Shown: positions 55,708 through 64,000 of the stretch, one piece after another
Layout: each line of letters starts with the position of its first letter
How positions within the stretch are numbered: the stretch's first letter is position 1
Source of the DNA: Cotesia glomerata
Taxonomy: Eukaryota; Arthropoda; Insecta; Hymenoptera; Braconidae
Reading direction: 5' to 3'
Length of the DNA: 64,000 nt
NCBI RefSeq assembly: GCF_020080835.1
Contig: NC_058159.1
Span: 17,610,150 to 17,674,149, forward strand
Position numbers and translations under genes: made by a program
The notes under the pieces: model-generated
What the model was told of the DNA's origin: nothing
Database searches by the model: none
Seen by the model: the letters and a program-made list of their open reading frames with translations, nothing else

Positions 55708-57311
55708 ATGGCCAAAAAGGACCTGAAAGTAAGGTGTTACAAGGAATGTGGAGACTGTGGTCATCGCAGCTCTGAGTGTTCCCCAGAAAGGTTCGGGATT
55801 GCAAAAATGCTACGAGTGTAACCAGTTCACTACACACAAAGCCAATGAATGTCCCGAACGATTGGAACGACAAAAACGAAATGCATCACGAGGCAAAGGG
55901 AGAACGAGTGGAACGAGCAGGTATAGTTATTTTAAGAATTCACGTGCCTTTAAACAGGCCAATGACAGACGACAGTATCTCAAAAGGAAAAATAGTGACA
56001 ATTCAGGAAATAGTGAATCAAAGAAACCAAGATTTAGGGCAACACAGAGGGCGTGGTGGTTTTAAAAATTCCAACCAACATAGAGCAGAATAAAAACGAA
56101 AATGCCAAAGGAACGGAGTCAGCAAAGGGTGAGTTATTTTTATTTGATGCTAGATTTAATCCAAAAACTTACCATACACACACTGTAAACAAAGATCAGT
56201 CTCGAGTGAAAAGATTAGGTGACAAGCGAGAGAATGAAAAACGATCAAGGAAAACTAGTTGCTAAATTTTTGGCAGACTCAGGTGCAACAGAGCACCTTA
56301 CTAATTCCAAAATTGTTTTCAAAACCCTTGATGAAAGAAATTACGGAACAATTAAATGCGCAAATAATGACCCCTCAGCAGACTTGAAAACGGATAGGTC
56401 AGGGGAAATTGGAGATAGTTTTAGAAAAACAAACCAAATTTCTTGAAAATCGAAAATGTAATTTGTGCTAGCTCTTTCAGATAATTTATTGTCCTTGAGG
56501 AAATTTGCCGAGATGGGTTTAAGCATTTATTTAGATAAAGAGAAAATAGATATTTTTTGATCCGATTTCTAACAAGTCTTTTATTACGGGTGTTTACAGT
56601 AAACCATGTTGGATCATTGGAGCTTGTAATTAACAAAACAAATCTAATAATTGTAAAAATGAGTCTAGAACTTTTAATAAATACATTGTAGCAAATATGA
56701 CTAAAAATAGCAAGACAAATGTTAATAGAGTAGGCTATATATCTCGGGAGATTTCTTCAAAAGACAGAATGATAGCAAATGACAGTATTATCTCAAGATT
56801 AAATTCAGACTCAGGAAATTTTGATAACGGGTAAGTTTTAACGAAAAGAAAACGAGTGAAGAAACGACTGATAGCATTGAACAAACAAAACCGAGTGAAA
56901 AGCGAAGTGGGAGACCGAGAGTAAAGATAAAATGACTGACGACAACAGACTGATTGAAAGGGAAGACATTAGTGAAGATAATGTTCAAAAATATTAAAAC
57001 AGGGAAGAAATTAATTTACGAAAAACTCAAACTTTGACACAACTATTTGGGGACCGAAAATTTCACGATGTTAACGAGTTGCCTATAACTGAAATTACAG
57101 ATGTTGATTCACCACTTAACGACAGTAATAATAACGAAAGAAAGTTTAATAGCAAAAGCACTACTTTGGCATGTCAGATTCGGGCACGCCTCGATAAACT
57201 ATCTTAAAAGCGTTACAAAAGAAATTTCCTGAAAATGATGAACTTCGAAAAACGATATTTGACGACTCGATCTTAGATTGCGAGGTTTGTAGGATCGCTA
57301 AATTTAATAAA
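55708..57311 (+). pseudogene. Nucleocapsid, protease and integrase zinc-binding region, second assembled copy
   Basis: ATG at 55708 corresponds to 50010. Both knuckles and the DSG protease block can be read in short frames with scattered frameshifts. The pre-integrase His pair and the Cys pair CEVC near 57275-57290 are both intact and in the frame of the following polymerase part. Confidence 0.8.
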
Positions 57312-60029
57312 TTGCCTTTTAACACGACGCGAAAACGAGCAACGGAACCCTTGCAAGTTATACACTCGGATACAATGGGACCAATAAGTCCATCTACTCA
57401 TCCAAAGGGATATAGATTCATATCGGTTTTCGTAGACGATTTTTCGAGACTTGCAATGGCGTATCCTATGAAAAATAAAAACGATACTGGTTTGTGTTTT
57501 GAAGCTTTCGTAAGGAGTGCACGAAACCTATTGGGCCGTGACGCGAAAGTCTGCTATCTTCGATCAGATCAAGGCACAGAATTTACGGGTGGTTATACGA
57601 GTGACGTCTTAAACAAACTAGGTGCTGAGTTACAATGTTCAAGCCCTGATACTCCAGAACACAATGGTGTATCAGAACGCTTTAACCAAACTATCCAAAA
57701 GAAAGTCAGGTCATACATGTACGACGCGAAATTGCCAGAGAGTATGTGGGATTTAGCTTTAAATGCAGCAGTTTACGCATATAATAGAACCCCTCATAAA
57801 TCAAATAATATGATAACACCGATGAGCAAATTTTCTCCTCACCATAACTTTGACATAAACCAACTGAAACGTTTTGGTTGCGTGGCGTACATTAAAGTAC
57901 AACGGAAAATGGGACCAAAATTCAGAGCTGAAGGACGACGTGTTATTCTTGTAGGTTATACGCCTACAGGATATCAATTCCTAAAACCGGAGGAAGGTAA
58001 ATATTATGAAAGTCGCGATGTAAGATTTAACGAAAAATTGGTTTACGGTGATAAATGCAAACGATCTGATATAAAAGACTGGCCGGTTGAGGAAAGTAAA
58101 ATTGATAAAGAAAAATGGTTCGTAGAATTTCCAGATAACAAAAACGAGGGTGAAGAATCATTAAAAACGGAGGGAGAAATTCCTATTAAAAGAAAGAGAG
58201 GACGACCGCGTAAACATCCGGTATGTAATCAAAAGAACGAAACGAGTGACTGCACGACGAGTAAAGATACGAAAACGAGCACTTTACAGACTAACGACAG
58301 TGAATGCGAAAGCAAAATATTATTTACTACTAGGTTAAATGATAAATATGACCAGATTAAAGACGATGTGGAAGACGAGATGTATTATGGGTTATTAGCA
58401 AAAATAAATGAGGATCCAGCCTCTTACGAGGAGGCAATGCAAACCGACGAAGCACATCAGTGGAAACAAGCAATTGAAAACGAACTAAATTCAATGATTG
58501 AAAACGATGTGTGGGAAATTGTCGAAAGACCCAAAACGACGTGTAGCGGAAAAAGAGCAAATATAATTGATTCGCGATGGGTATTTAAACAAAAAATAGA
58601 AAGTAACAACACGTTTAAATTCAAAGCTAGACTAGTTATTCGAGGTTTCAAAGACAGAAATGTCTACAAATTAAAAGAAACATATGCACCGGTATCTCGA
58701 TTGCCGCTGGTGCGTGCAGTATTAGCAATAATAAATAAGTTTGATTTGACAGTATACCAGCTAGATGTTAAGACAGCGTTTCTTAACGGAACGATTGACG
58801 AAGAGATCTTTATGGAGATTCCCGAAGGAACTCACATAAGCGTGGACGAGAGGAAAAACAAAGTTTGTAAACTTAAGCGAGCGTTGTACGGCCTAAAAAT
58901 AAGTCCTAAGCGTTGGAACAAAAAATTCACAGAGGTAGCTCTGAATATTGGTTTGAAAAACTGTAACGATGAGCCGTGTTTATTTACTTGGCGTGACGAT
59001 GAGAAATTTCTGATTTTATTGTTATACGTAGACGATATCTTAATTGCATGTAACGACGAGTACAAACTGAACGATGTGAAAAACAAATTAATGAGTGAAT
59101 TTAAAATGACTGACTTAGGAGAACCAAAAGAATTCTTAGGGATTTCAATTACGAGAGACAGAGAAAAGAAGATATTGAATCTTAGCCAAAAACGATATAT
59201 TGAGAAAATAATTAACAAATTTGATTTCAGTGAATCTCATCCTCAGAGAACTCCTATGGTAACAACTCAGGTTGCAAATAGAGAAAGGAAACTCAGAGAA
59301 GAAGATTGCAGTATTGAGCAATTACGAGCGACTGAAACGAGTGCAAACATACCTTATCGAGAAGCAGTAGGCAGTTTGTTGTACTTAGCAGGAGCAACAC
59401 GCCCTGATATTTCATATGCAGTAAATGTCTTGAGCAGACATCAGCTGAACCCTACTGAAAACGACTGGAAAATGGTAGAACGAGTGTTTAGATACCTGAA
59501 AGGTACTGTAAGTTTAAAGTTGACGTATTTAGCAAAACAAGATAATCTGCAAGCTTTTTCAGATGCTAGTTTTGCGGACTGTAAAGGTTCTCTAACGACG
59601 TGCGGATTCTTAATCCAACTGTTTGGTGACACTATAGCTTGGAGGTCACACAAGCAAAATTACGTTGCTTTGTCAACTTGCCAAGCTGAATACGTAGCAA
59701 TGAGTGAAGCGAGTCAGGAGTTGGTAGCCATGAGCAACTCTCTTAAAATTATTTTGAATAAATCATTTTATCCTATGCAGCTCTGGTGCGATAACAAGGC
59801 TGCAGAAGCAAGTGCGCAAACGAGTGGTGGTAACAAACTGAGACATATGACAGAGGTAAGAGAGCACTACGTTAAAGAGTGTGTTGAACGTGGTATGGTA
59901 AAAATTAAATGGATTGCATCTAAGCATCAGGTAGCTGACTTGTTCACAAAACCTCTACCTTTTGAACTGCACAAACGACTGACAGAAACGATAACGAATG
60001 AGACGACTGATAGAAATAATAACGAATGA
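57312..60029 (+). CDS. Copia pol: integrase, reverse transcriptase, RNase H
   Basis: 905-codon intact frame; its ATG is internal, as the pol frame extends upstream. Integrase core: HSDTMGP (D near residue 20), RSDQGTEF (near 86), HNGVSERFN (E near 121), giving a D-D-E triad. A basic Lys/Arg-rich stretch RKRGRPRKHP (~297) could be a nuclear localisation signal or AT-hook. Reverse transcriptase: RWVFKQK, ARLVIRGFKD, YQLDVKTAFLNG, and LLLYVDDILIAC (~571) with the catalytic YVDD. RNase H: FSDASFADCKG (~749), CQAEYVAMSEA and KIKWIASKHQVADLFTKPL (~863). It integrates and copies the element. All key residues are present. Confidence 0.93.
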   Translation: MPFNTTRKRATEPLQVIHSDTMGPISPSTHPKGYRFISVFVDDFSRLAMAYPMKNKNDTGLCFEAFVRSARNLLGRDAKVCYLRSDQGTEFTGGYTSDVLNKLGAELQCSSPDTPEHNGVSERFNQTIQKKVRSYMYDAKLPESMWDLALNAAVYAYNRTPHKSNNMITPMSKFSPHHNFDINQLKRFGCVAYIKVQRKMGPKFRAEGRRVILVGYTPTGYQFLKPEEGKYYESRDVRFNEKLVYGDKCKRSDIKDWPVEESKIDKEKWFVEFPDNKNEGEESLKTEGEIPIKRKRGRPRKHPVCNQKNETSDCTTSKDTKTSTLQTNDSECESKILFTTRLNDKYDQIKDDVEDEMYYGLLAKINEDPASYEEAMQTDEAHQWKQAIENELNSMIENDVWEIVERPKTTCSGKRANIIDSRWVFKQKIESNNTFKFKARLVIRGFKDRNVYKLKETYAPVSRLPLVRAVLAIINKFDLTVYQLDVKTAFLNGTIDEEIFMEIPEGTHISVDERKNKVCKLKRALYGLKISPKRWNKKFTEVALNIGLKNCNDEPCLFTWRDDEKFLILLLYVDDILIACNDEYKLNDVKNKLMSEFKMTDLGEPKEFLGISITRDREKKILNLSQKRYIEKIINKFDFSESHPQRTPMVTTQVANRERKLREEDCSIEQLRATETSANIPYREAVGSLLYLAGATRPDISYAVNVLSRHQLNPTENDWKMVERVFRYLKGTVSLKLTYLAKQDNLQAFSDASFADCKGSLTTCGFLIQLFGDTIAWRSHKQNYVALSTCQAEYVAMSEASQELVAMSNSLKIILNKSFYPMQLWCDNKAAEASAQTSGGNKLRHMTEVREHYVKECVERGMVKIKWIASKHQVADLFTKPLPFELHKRLTETITNETTDRNNNE

Positions 60030-60290
60030 AACTATTAATAACAAATTTATAATTAAACATTGTCAAATTACAGGTAATAAATCAGATCAGCAGGGTTGAT
60101 ACGAGTGCCTTACACGAACGAGAGACATGAGGACAGAACGAACTGAAAACCAAAATAAAAATAATGTCCAGTATTAAAGAAATCAAAGAGTTATATAATG
60201 TTGCTTATTATGTCTAGTTTCTTTATAATACGATATAAAACTATGTAATACTAATTATAATTTTAAATAAGATAAGTAAACTAAACATAG

Positions 60291-60301
60291 ACGGGAGGGA
60301 G
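60291..60301 (+). promoter_or_regulatory. Polypurine tract
   Basis: ACGGGAGGGAG directly before the 3' LTR, where plus-strand synthesis would start. Confidence 0.8.
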
Positions 60302-60530
60302 TGTTAGAAATAGCGCCTATGATTAGTTCCCTGATTAGCCGCCCTTGAGCGCGCTCAGCGTCTTACCGAGAGCCCCCGACTACTTGTTCGGGGCACGCTG
60401 GTTTATTCTGGAGATTACTTTTGTACGAAGCACCTCGCTTACCTTTTATCTCTAATTATTAATAAATAAGTGTTCTTTAAATATAAATACTTGCGTATTA
60501 TTTATTGATCAAAACCCTAGCCTTCCATCA
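60302..60530 (+). repeat. Copia 3' LTR
   Basis: 229 bp, same sequence as the 5' LTR. Followed by ACGTC. Confidence 0.95.
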
Positions 60531-60639
60531 ACGTCGATTCCCAAAAAAAAAATGTATTTTATACGCCCTTATGGCTTTTTGCCGGTATCTTTTGCCAGTA
60601 TACGCCCTTATGGCATTAGAAACGCGATATATATACAAT

Positions 60640-61767
60640 CATATCTTTTTCTAAGGAGTTATGTTTTTCGAGTATCGTTCAAAAAAAATATTATTTTTTT
60701 TTAGTTCATTCGAGTATTCATTGTAATTACAATGATAAAAACATAATCGTAAAAAATAGCTGAAGGGGTCTTTATTATGCTCCAGTTTTTTTAAAATGTT
60801 TAGGAATTAGTAAATATATTATGAAAAATTGACAAAAATGAAGAAAAAACTTTTCAACGGCTCTTACAACGGTGCATTGAAATTTGAAAGTAAGTCCTCC
60901 TAATAGATAAATAGATTTATTTTAAATGTGTAAATTTCAAGGTCAGTTCCGAAAATATATATTGACAATTAGAGTGCCTGACCTCAAAAAATATATATCT
61001 AGCTGTTTTTTTAAGAAATGTACAAATTTTGAAGACACTCCTGATATAAACTATCAATAATGTAAATTTTAAGGTCAGTCAATAATATATACATATATAT
61101 ACAATTAGAGTACCAGATATCAAAATATTTATCTATTTGTTCGTCTAATGAATGTATAAATTTTGAAGACAGTTCTGATATACATAATAAATTATATAAA
61201 TTACAAGATCCGTCCCAGAAAAAAATGAACGAAAATTCAGGTACAGTACTCAAAATATATACTGTCCTTCAAATATACAAATGTACCTGAAAATAACGTT
61301 GTACATAGAATTTTTTTGATTCCTGTCCTCAGAGTCACTAAATATCCCTAAACCATACGCTCGCTCGGAAAAATGTCCCTGAAGTACACGATACACATAC
61401 ATATTAGACTGTGCCAAATAAATCGAAGATTTTTTTTTTTTCGATCCCATATCAAAATTTCTTTGAGAGTTACGAAACAAAAATTGTGTCAAAATTTGAG
61501 CACTTTATCTTCATTTTTCAGTTAGCGCTCGCAAAAAGAAGAATTTTCGCCAAAAAAAGTTTTGTTTCATTTATTTTTTGGTTATAGAAAATTCAATATA
61601 CCAAATACGAAAAAACCCTTGGTATGGTTTTGTAGGAAATTAAATTCTCTACAAAGATGATTTTTTGTCGAATTTAAAGAATCAACAGCTTCTTTTTAAT
61701 AGCTAATTTAATAAAAATTTGTTCGATAATTTTTGTTTTCAATTATTGATGGACACGTATTAAACTA
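60640..61767. other. AT-rich region with a tandem ~136 bp duplication
   Basis: Two diverged units of about 136 bp run from about 60940 to 61220 (CAATTAGAGTGCCTGACCTC at 60965 and CAATTAGAGTACCAGATATC near 61101). They match, inverted, the old part A repeat at 40967-41000. No gene seen. Confidence 0.6.
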
Positions 61768-63598
61768 TACCCGGGAAAAAATGATCAGACCTGATCAGAC
61801 ATGAACAGGCATGAGTCTTCATGCCTGATCAGACATGAAAAATGACCATGCCTGATCAGGCATGAATTGACCTGATCAGGCCTGATCAGAGATGGTCAGG
61901 TCTGAAAGCCCATTGTTACTTTTAATTAATTATTTTTCTTAATTTTATGGATATAGTATTTCATAGAGTCATACGCAATTCTCTATAATGAATTAAAATT
62001 AAAAAAAAAAGAATTACATATAATTGTTCGGCTGTAACACCAGCAGTCACCCATCCAACTACTAACCACGCTCAATGCTGTTTAACTTTGGTGATATCCG
62101 TGCGCCTTGAAGTTCCCGCCTGCTGTGCTGCTATCTTATGTGACGACAATTCAATGAAGTACATAACATATCGAATAAGTTTATCATAAATATAATATAA
62201 AAATTGATTTTATAATATATTTTGATAGACCTAATTTATTTAGTTAACCGAATCTCATTATAACATCACATTTATTTAAATAACAAAATAAGTAATTATT
62301 TTAATATTAGGCAGAAGCAGACCAGACCAAAACATCCCATAGGAAATGTAACAAATTTTTTATTTCAAAATTATTTAAACGTAATCATAAAAACAATTTC
62401 GCACTTTTTGTGATGACCAAAAAAATTTTTTTGGTCAAAGAAAACATTTTTATCACATCTCTGACTATGCAAGTCTGATCAGATCTACCCGGAAAAAAAT
62501 GATCAGACCTGACCATGCCTGTTCATGTATGATCAGGCCTGAAATTAGACCTGCTCATGTCTGTTCATGTATGATCAGGCCTTAAATTAAACATGGTCAT
62601 GCCTGTCTATGCCTGTTCATGTCTGAAGTGTTAAATACGCTCAGGCCTGATCATACCTGACCATGCATGTTCATGCCTGTCCATGTCTGTTCATCCCTGT
62701 TCATGTCTGAAGCATTAAATACGCTCAGGCCTGATCATACCTGTTCATGCCTGTCCATGTCTGTTCATATCTCAAGCGTTAAATACGCTCAGGCCCGATC
62801 ATACCTGTCCATGCCTATTCATGCTAAGGACCAAATATGCTAAGAAAAAATTTTTGAATGTTCAGTGTATGTACATTAATTTCGATTAATAAATTTGTAA
62901 ATTATCAATAAACGGTACATTTTATTATTCAATAAATAAAAGTATTTTGATTATCATTAAAAACCTACCGTAGGGTAAATTTAATTAACTTTTCTAGGCA
63001 TGGACAGGCATGAAAAGGCCTGAGCATATTTAATGCTTCAAACATGAACAGGCCTGAGCGTATTTCCCGCTTCAGACTCGAACAGGCATGGACAGGCCTG
63101 ATCAGACCTGAGCGTATTTAACCCTTCAGACATGAACAGACATGATCAGACCTGAGCCTATTGAACACTTCAGACATGAACAGGTCTGATCAGACATGAA
63201 CAGGCCTGATCAGACCTGAGCGTATTTACCCCTTCAGACATTAACAGGCATGGACAGGTATGGACAGGCCTTATCATATATGAACAGGCCTGATCAGACC
63301 TGAGCGTATTTAACCCTTCAGACATGAACAGGCCTGATCAGGCATGATCATACCTGAGCGTATTTAACGCTTCAGACATGAACAGGTCTGATCAGACCTG
63401 AGCGTATTTAACCCGTCAGACATGAACAGGCATGAACAAGTCTGATCAGACATGAACAGGCCTGTTCAGGCCTGAGCGTATTTGACGCTTTAGACATGAG
63501 CAAGCATAAACAGGCATGGACAAGCATGATCAAGTCTAATCTCAGGCCTGATCATACATGAACAGGCATGGTCAGGTTTGATCATTTTTTCCCGGGTA
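61768..63598. mobile_element. Modular-arm element with perfect 20 bp TIR
   Basis: TACCCGGGAAAAAATGATCA at 61768-61787 is the exact inverse of 63579-63598. The arms consist of many ~10 bp modules such as TGATCAGGCC, TGAACAGGCA and TGGACAGGCA, with a higher-order GAGCGTATTTAACCCTTCAG spacer in the right arm and its inverse in the inner left arm (62488-62830). A second left end starts near 62487 (TACCCGGAAAAAAATGATCA). Flanked by TA. No coding sequence. Superfamily not assigned. Confidence 0.8.
62028..62103 (-). pseudogene. 5S rRNA-like segment (3' part)
   Basis: On the minus strand it reads ATCACCAAAGTTAAACAGC, then GTTAGTAGTTGGATGGGTGAC, matching the internal promoter region of 5S rRNA. The 5' third of 5S is not recognisable and the termini differ. 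It could be a pseudogene or the head of a 5S-derived SINE. It lies inside the modular-arm element. Confidence 0.7.
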
Positions 63599-64000
63599 TA
63601 CTTCTTAATGAAAAGAACTGACTAATACAATTTTTCTAGGAATATTTATGATCTAAAAAAATAGTTTTTATGCTTTAAATGATTGTAGTATGGCACTATA
63701 GAAGTTAAAAATAATTTTATTAACAAAAATAATGAAGACAAAAAGATTAATTTTTTCGTAATTTTTTATTCATAAGTCTCATTAACTTAAAAATTATTCA
63801 TGCTTCAAAATTAATAAAATATATCTTTTTCTGTCAAAGGGTTTAGTTTTTTGAAAATATCTAAAAAACTAATGGAGATTTATTAAATATAAAAAATGAT
63901 TCAAAAATAGAAGTAAATTTCCTAAAGAAAAGTCCCAACTCCCGGAACTATAGGATCAATATATAGGGATAAAAATACGGCCGAAAAGGGGTGTTCTGGC
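63599..64000. other. AT-rich flank
   Basis: Nothing recognised. Confidence 0.5.

Larger units (their letters stand above)
47129..60530 (+). mobile_element. Copia-type LTR retrotransposon, internal region doubled around an assembly gap
   Basis: The element is flanked by the 5 bp duplication ACGTC (47124-47128 and 60531-60535). Its two 229 bp LTRs read identically, indicating a recent insertion. Gag, protease, integrase, reverse transcriptase and RNase H occur in the Copia order, integrase before reverse transcriptase. The internal region 48695-54224 is repeated at 54325-59895 across 100 Ns. True length, if the doubling is artificial, is about 7.7 kb. The element sits in a MITE. Confidence 0.93.
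46689..60630. mobile_element. ATAAGGGCGTAT-type MITE, split by the Copia element
   Basis: The left end ATATCGCGTTACAGATGCTATAAGGGCG (46689) and right end CGCCCTTATGGCATTAGAAACGCGATAT (ending 60630) are inverted with a few mismatches. Left part 46689-47128 and right part 60531-60630 sum to ~540 bp. Repeated internal ATAAGGGCG words and poly(A) runs; non-coding. The Copia insertion lies within it. Confidence 0.65.

Noticed and set aside
48695..59895. Genuine tandem pair of Copia elements sharing LTRs
   Set aside because: There is no LTR between the two internal copies, an N gap lies exactly between, and errors increase toward the gap from both sides.
61768..63598. CRISPR-like array because of short regular repeats
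   Set aside because: Eukaryotic context, repeats of ~10 bp without unique spacers, and enclosing perfect TIRs.

Overview
This is an AT-rich, intron-bearing eukaryotic window with long (TG)n and (TA)n microsatellites, two N gaps (19621-19720 and 54225-54324) and almost nothing except transposable elements. The mix of an R1-clade LINE, an insect-type Copia with a copia-like primer site, a Helentron, a Helitron and tRNA-derived SINEs points to an insect. A hymenopteran such as a parasitoid wasp is my guess, not something the sequence proves. I found no convincing host gene; the only candidate is a weak possible exon at about 25520-25690 (minus strand).

Layout. 1-6025: an unclassified repeat (AACTTCCCGC family) in tandem, each unit carrying a (TG)n tract, broken by a ~2 kb solo LTR (2262-4257). 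6030-9855: a second, longer solo LTR of the same kind with a foldback element inside it. 10850-11779: a short terminal-inverted-repeat (TIR) element. 12868-16257: copy A of an unclassified DNA transposon (minus strand). 16258-19420: a damaged LINE whose ORF1 is split by a solo LTR (17173-18584). 20640-25040: a decayed Helentron (Pif1 helicase C-terminus plus endonuclease, minus strand), split by a third ~2 kb solo LTR (22849-24843). 26123-30917: an R1-clade LINE (minus strand) sitting inside a (TG)n tract. 31998-32230: a tRNA-like retroposon. 32882-35018: a TIR transposon with 460 bp arms. 35031-40665: copy B of the copy A transposon, with a Helitron (38152-40023) inside it. 40995-45810: a four-layer nest (old repeat, then TIR element, then TTAA element, then SINE). 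47129-60530: a Copia element with two identical LTRs. 61768-63598: an element whose arms are built from ~10 bp modules, with a 5S rRNA-like stretch inside.

Several insertions can be read exactly because both flanking target duplications survive: AATT, ACTT, GCGT and AAAC for the solo LTRs, ACGTC for Copia, TTAA for a short element, and 18 and 20 bp for two SINE-like units. Nesting therefore gives a relative order of events. The Copia is the youngest dated insertion (identical LTRs). Its apparent internal duplication around the N gap looks like an assembly artefact: sequence errors rise toward the gap on both sides.

Class assignments for Copia, the R1-clade LINE, the Helitron and the Helentron rest on visible protein motifs. 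The other families are described by structure only.
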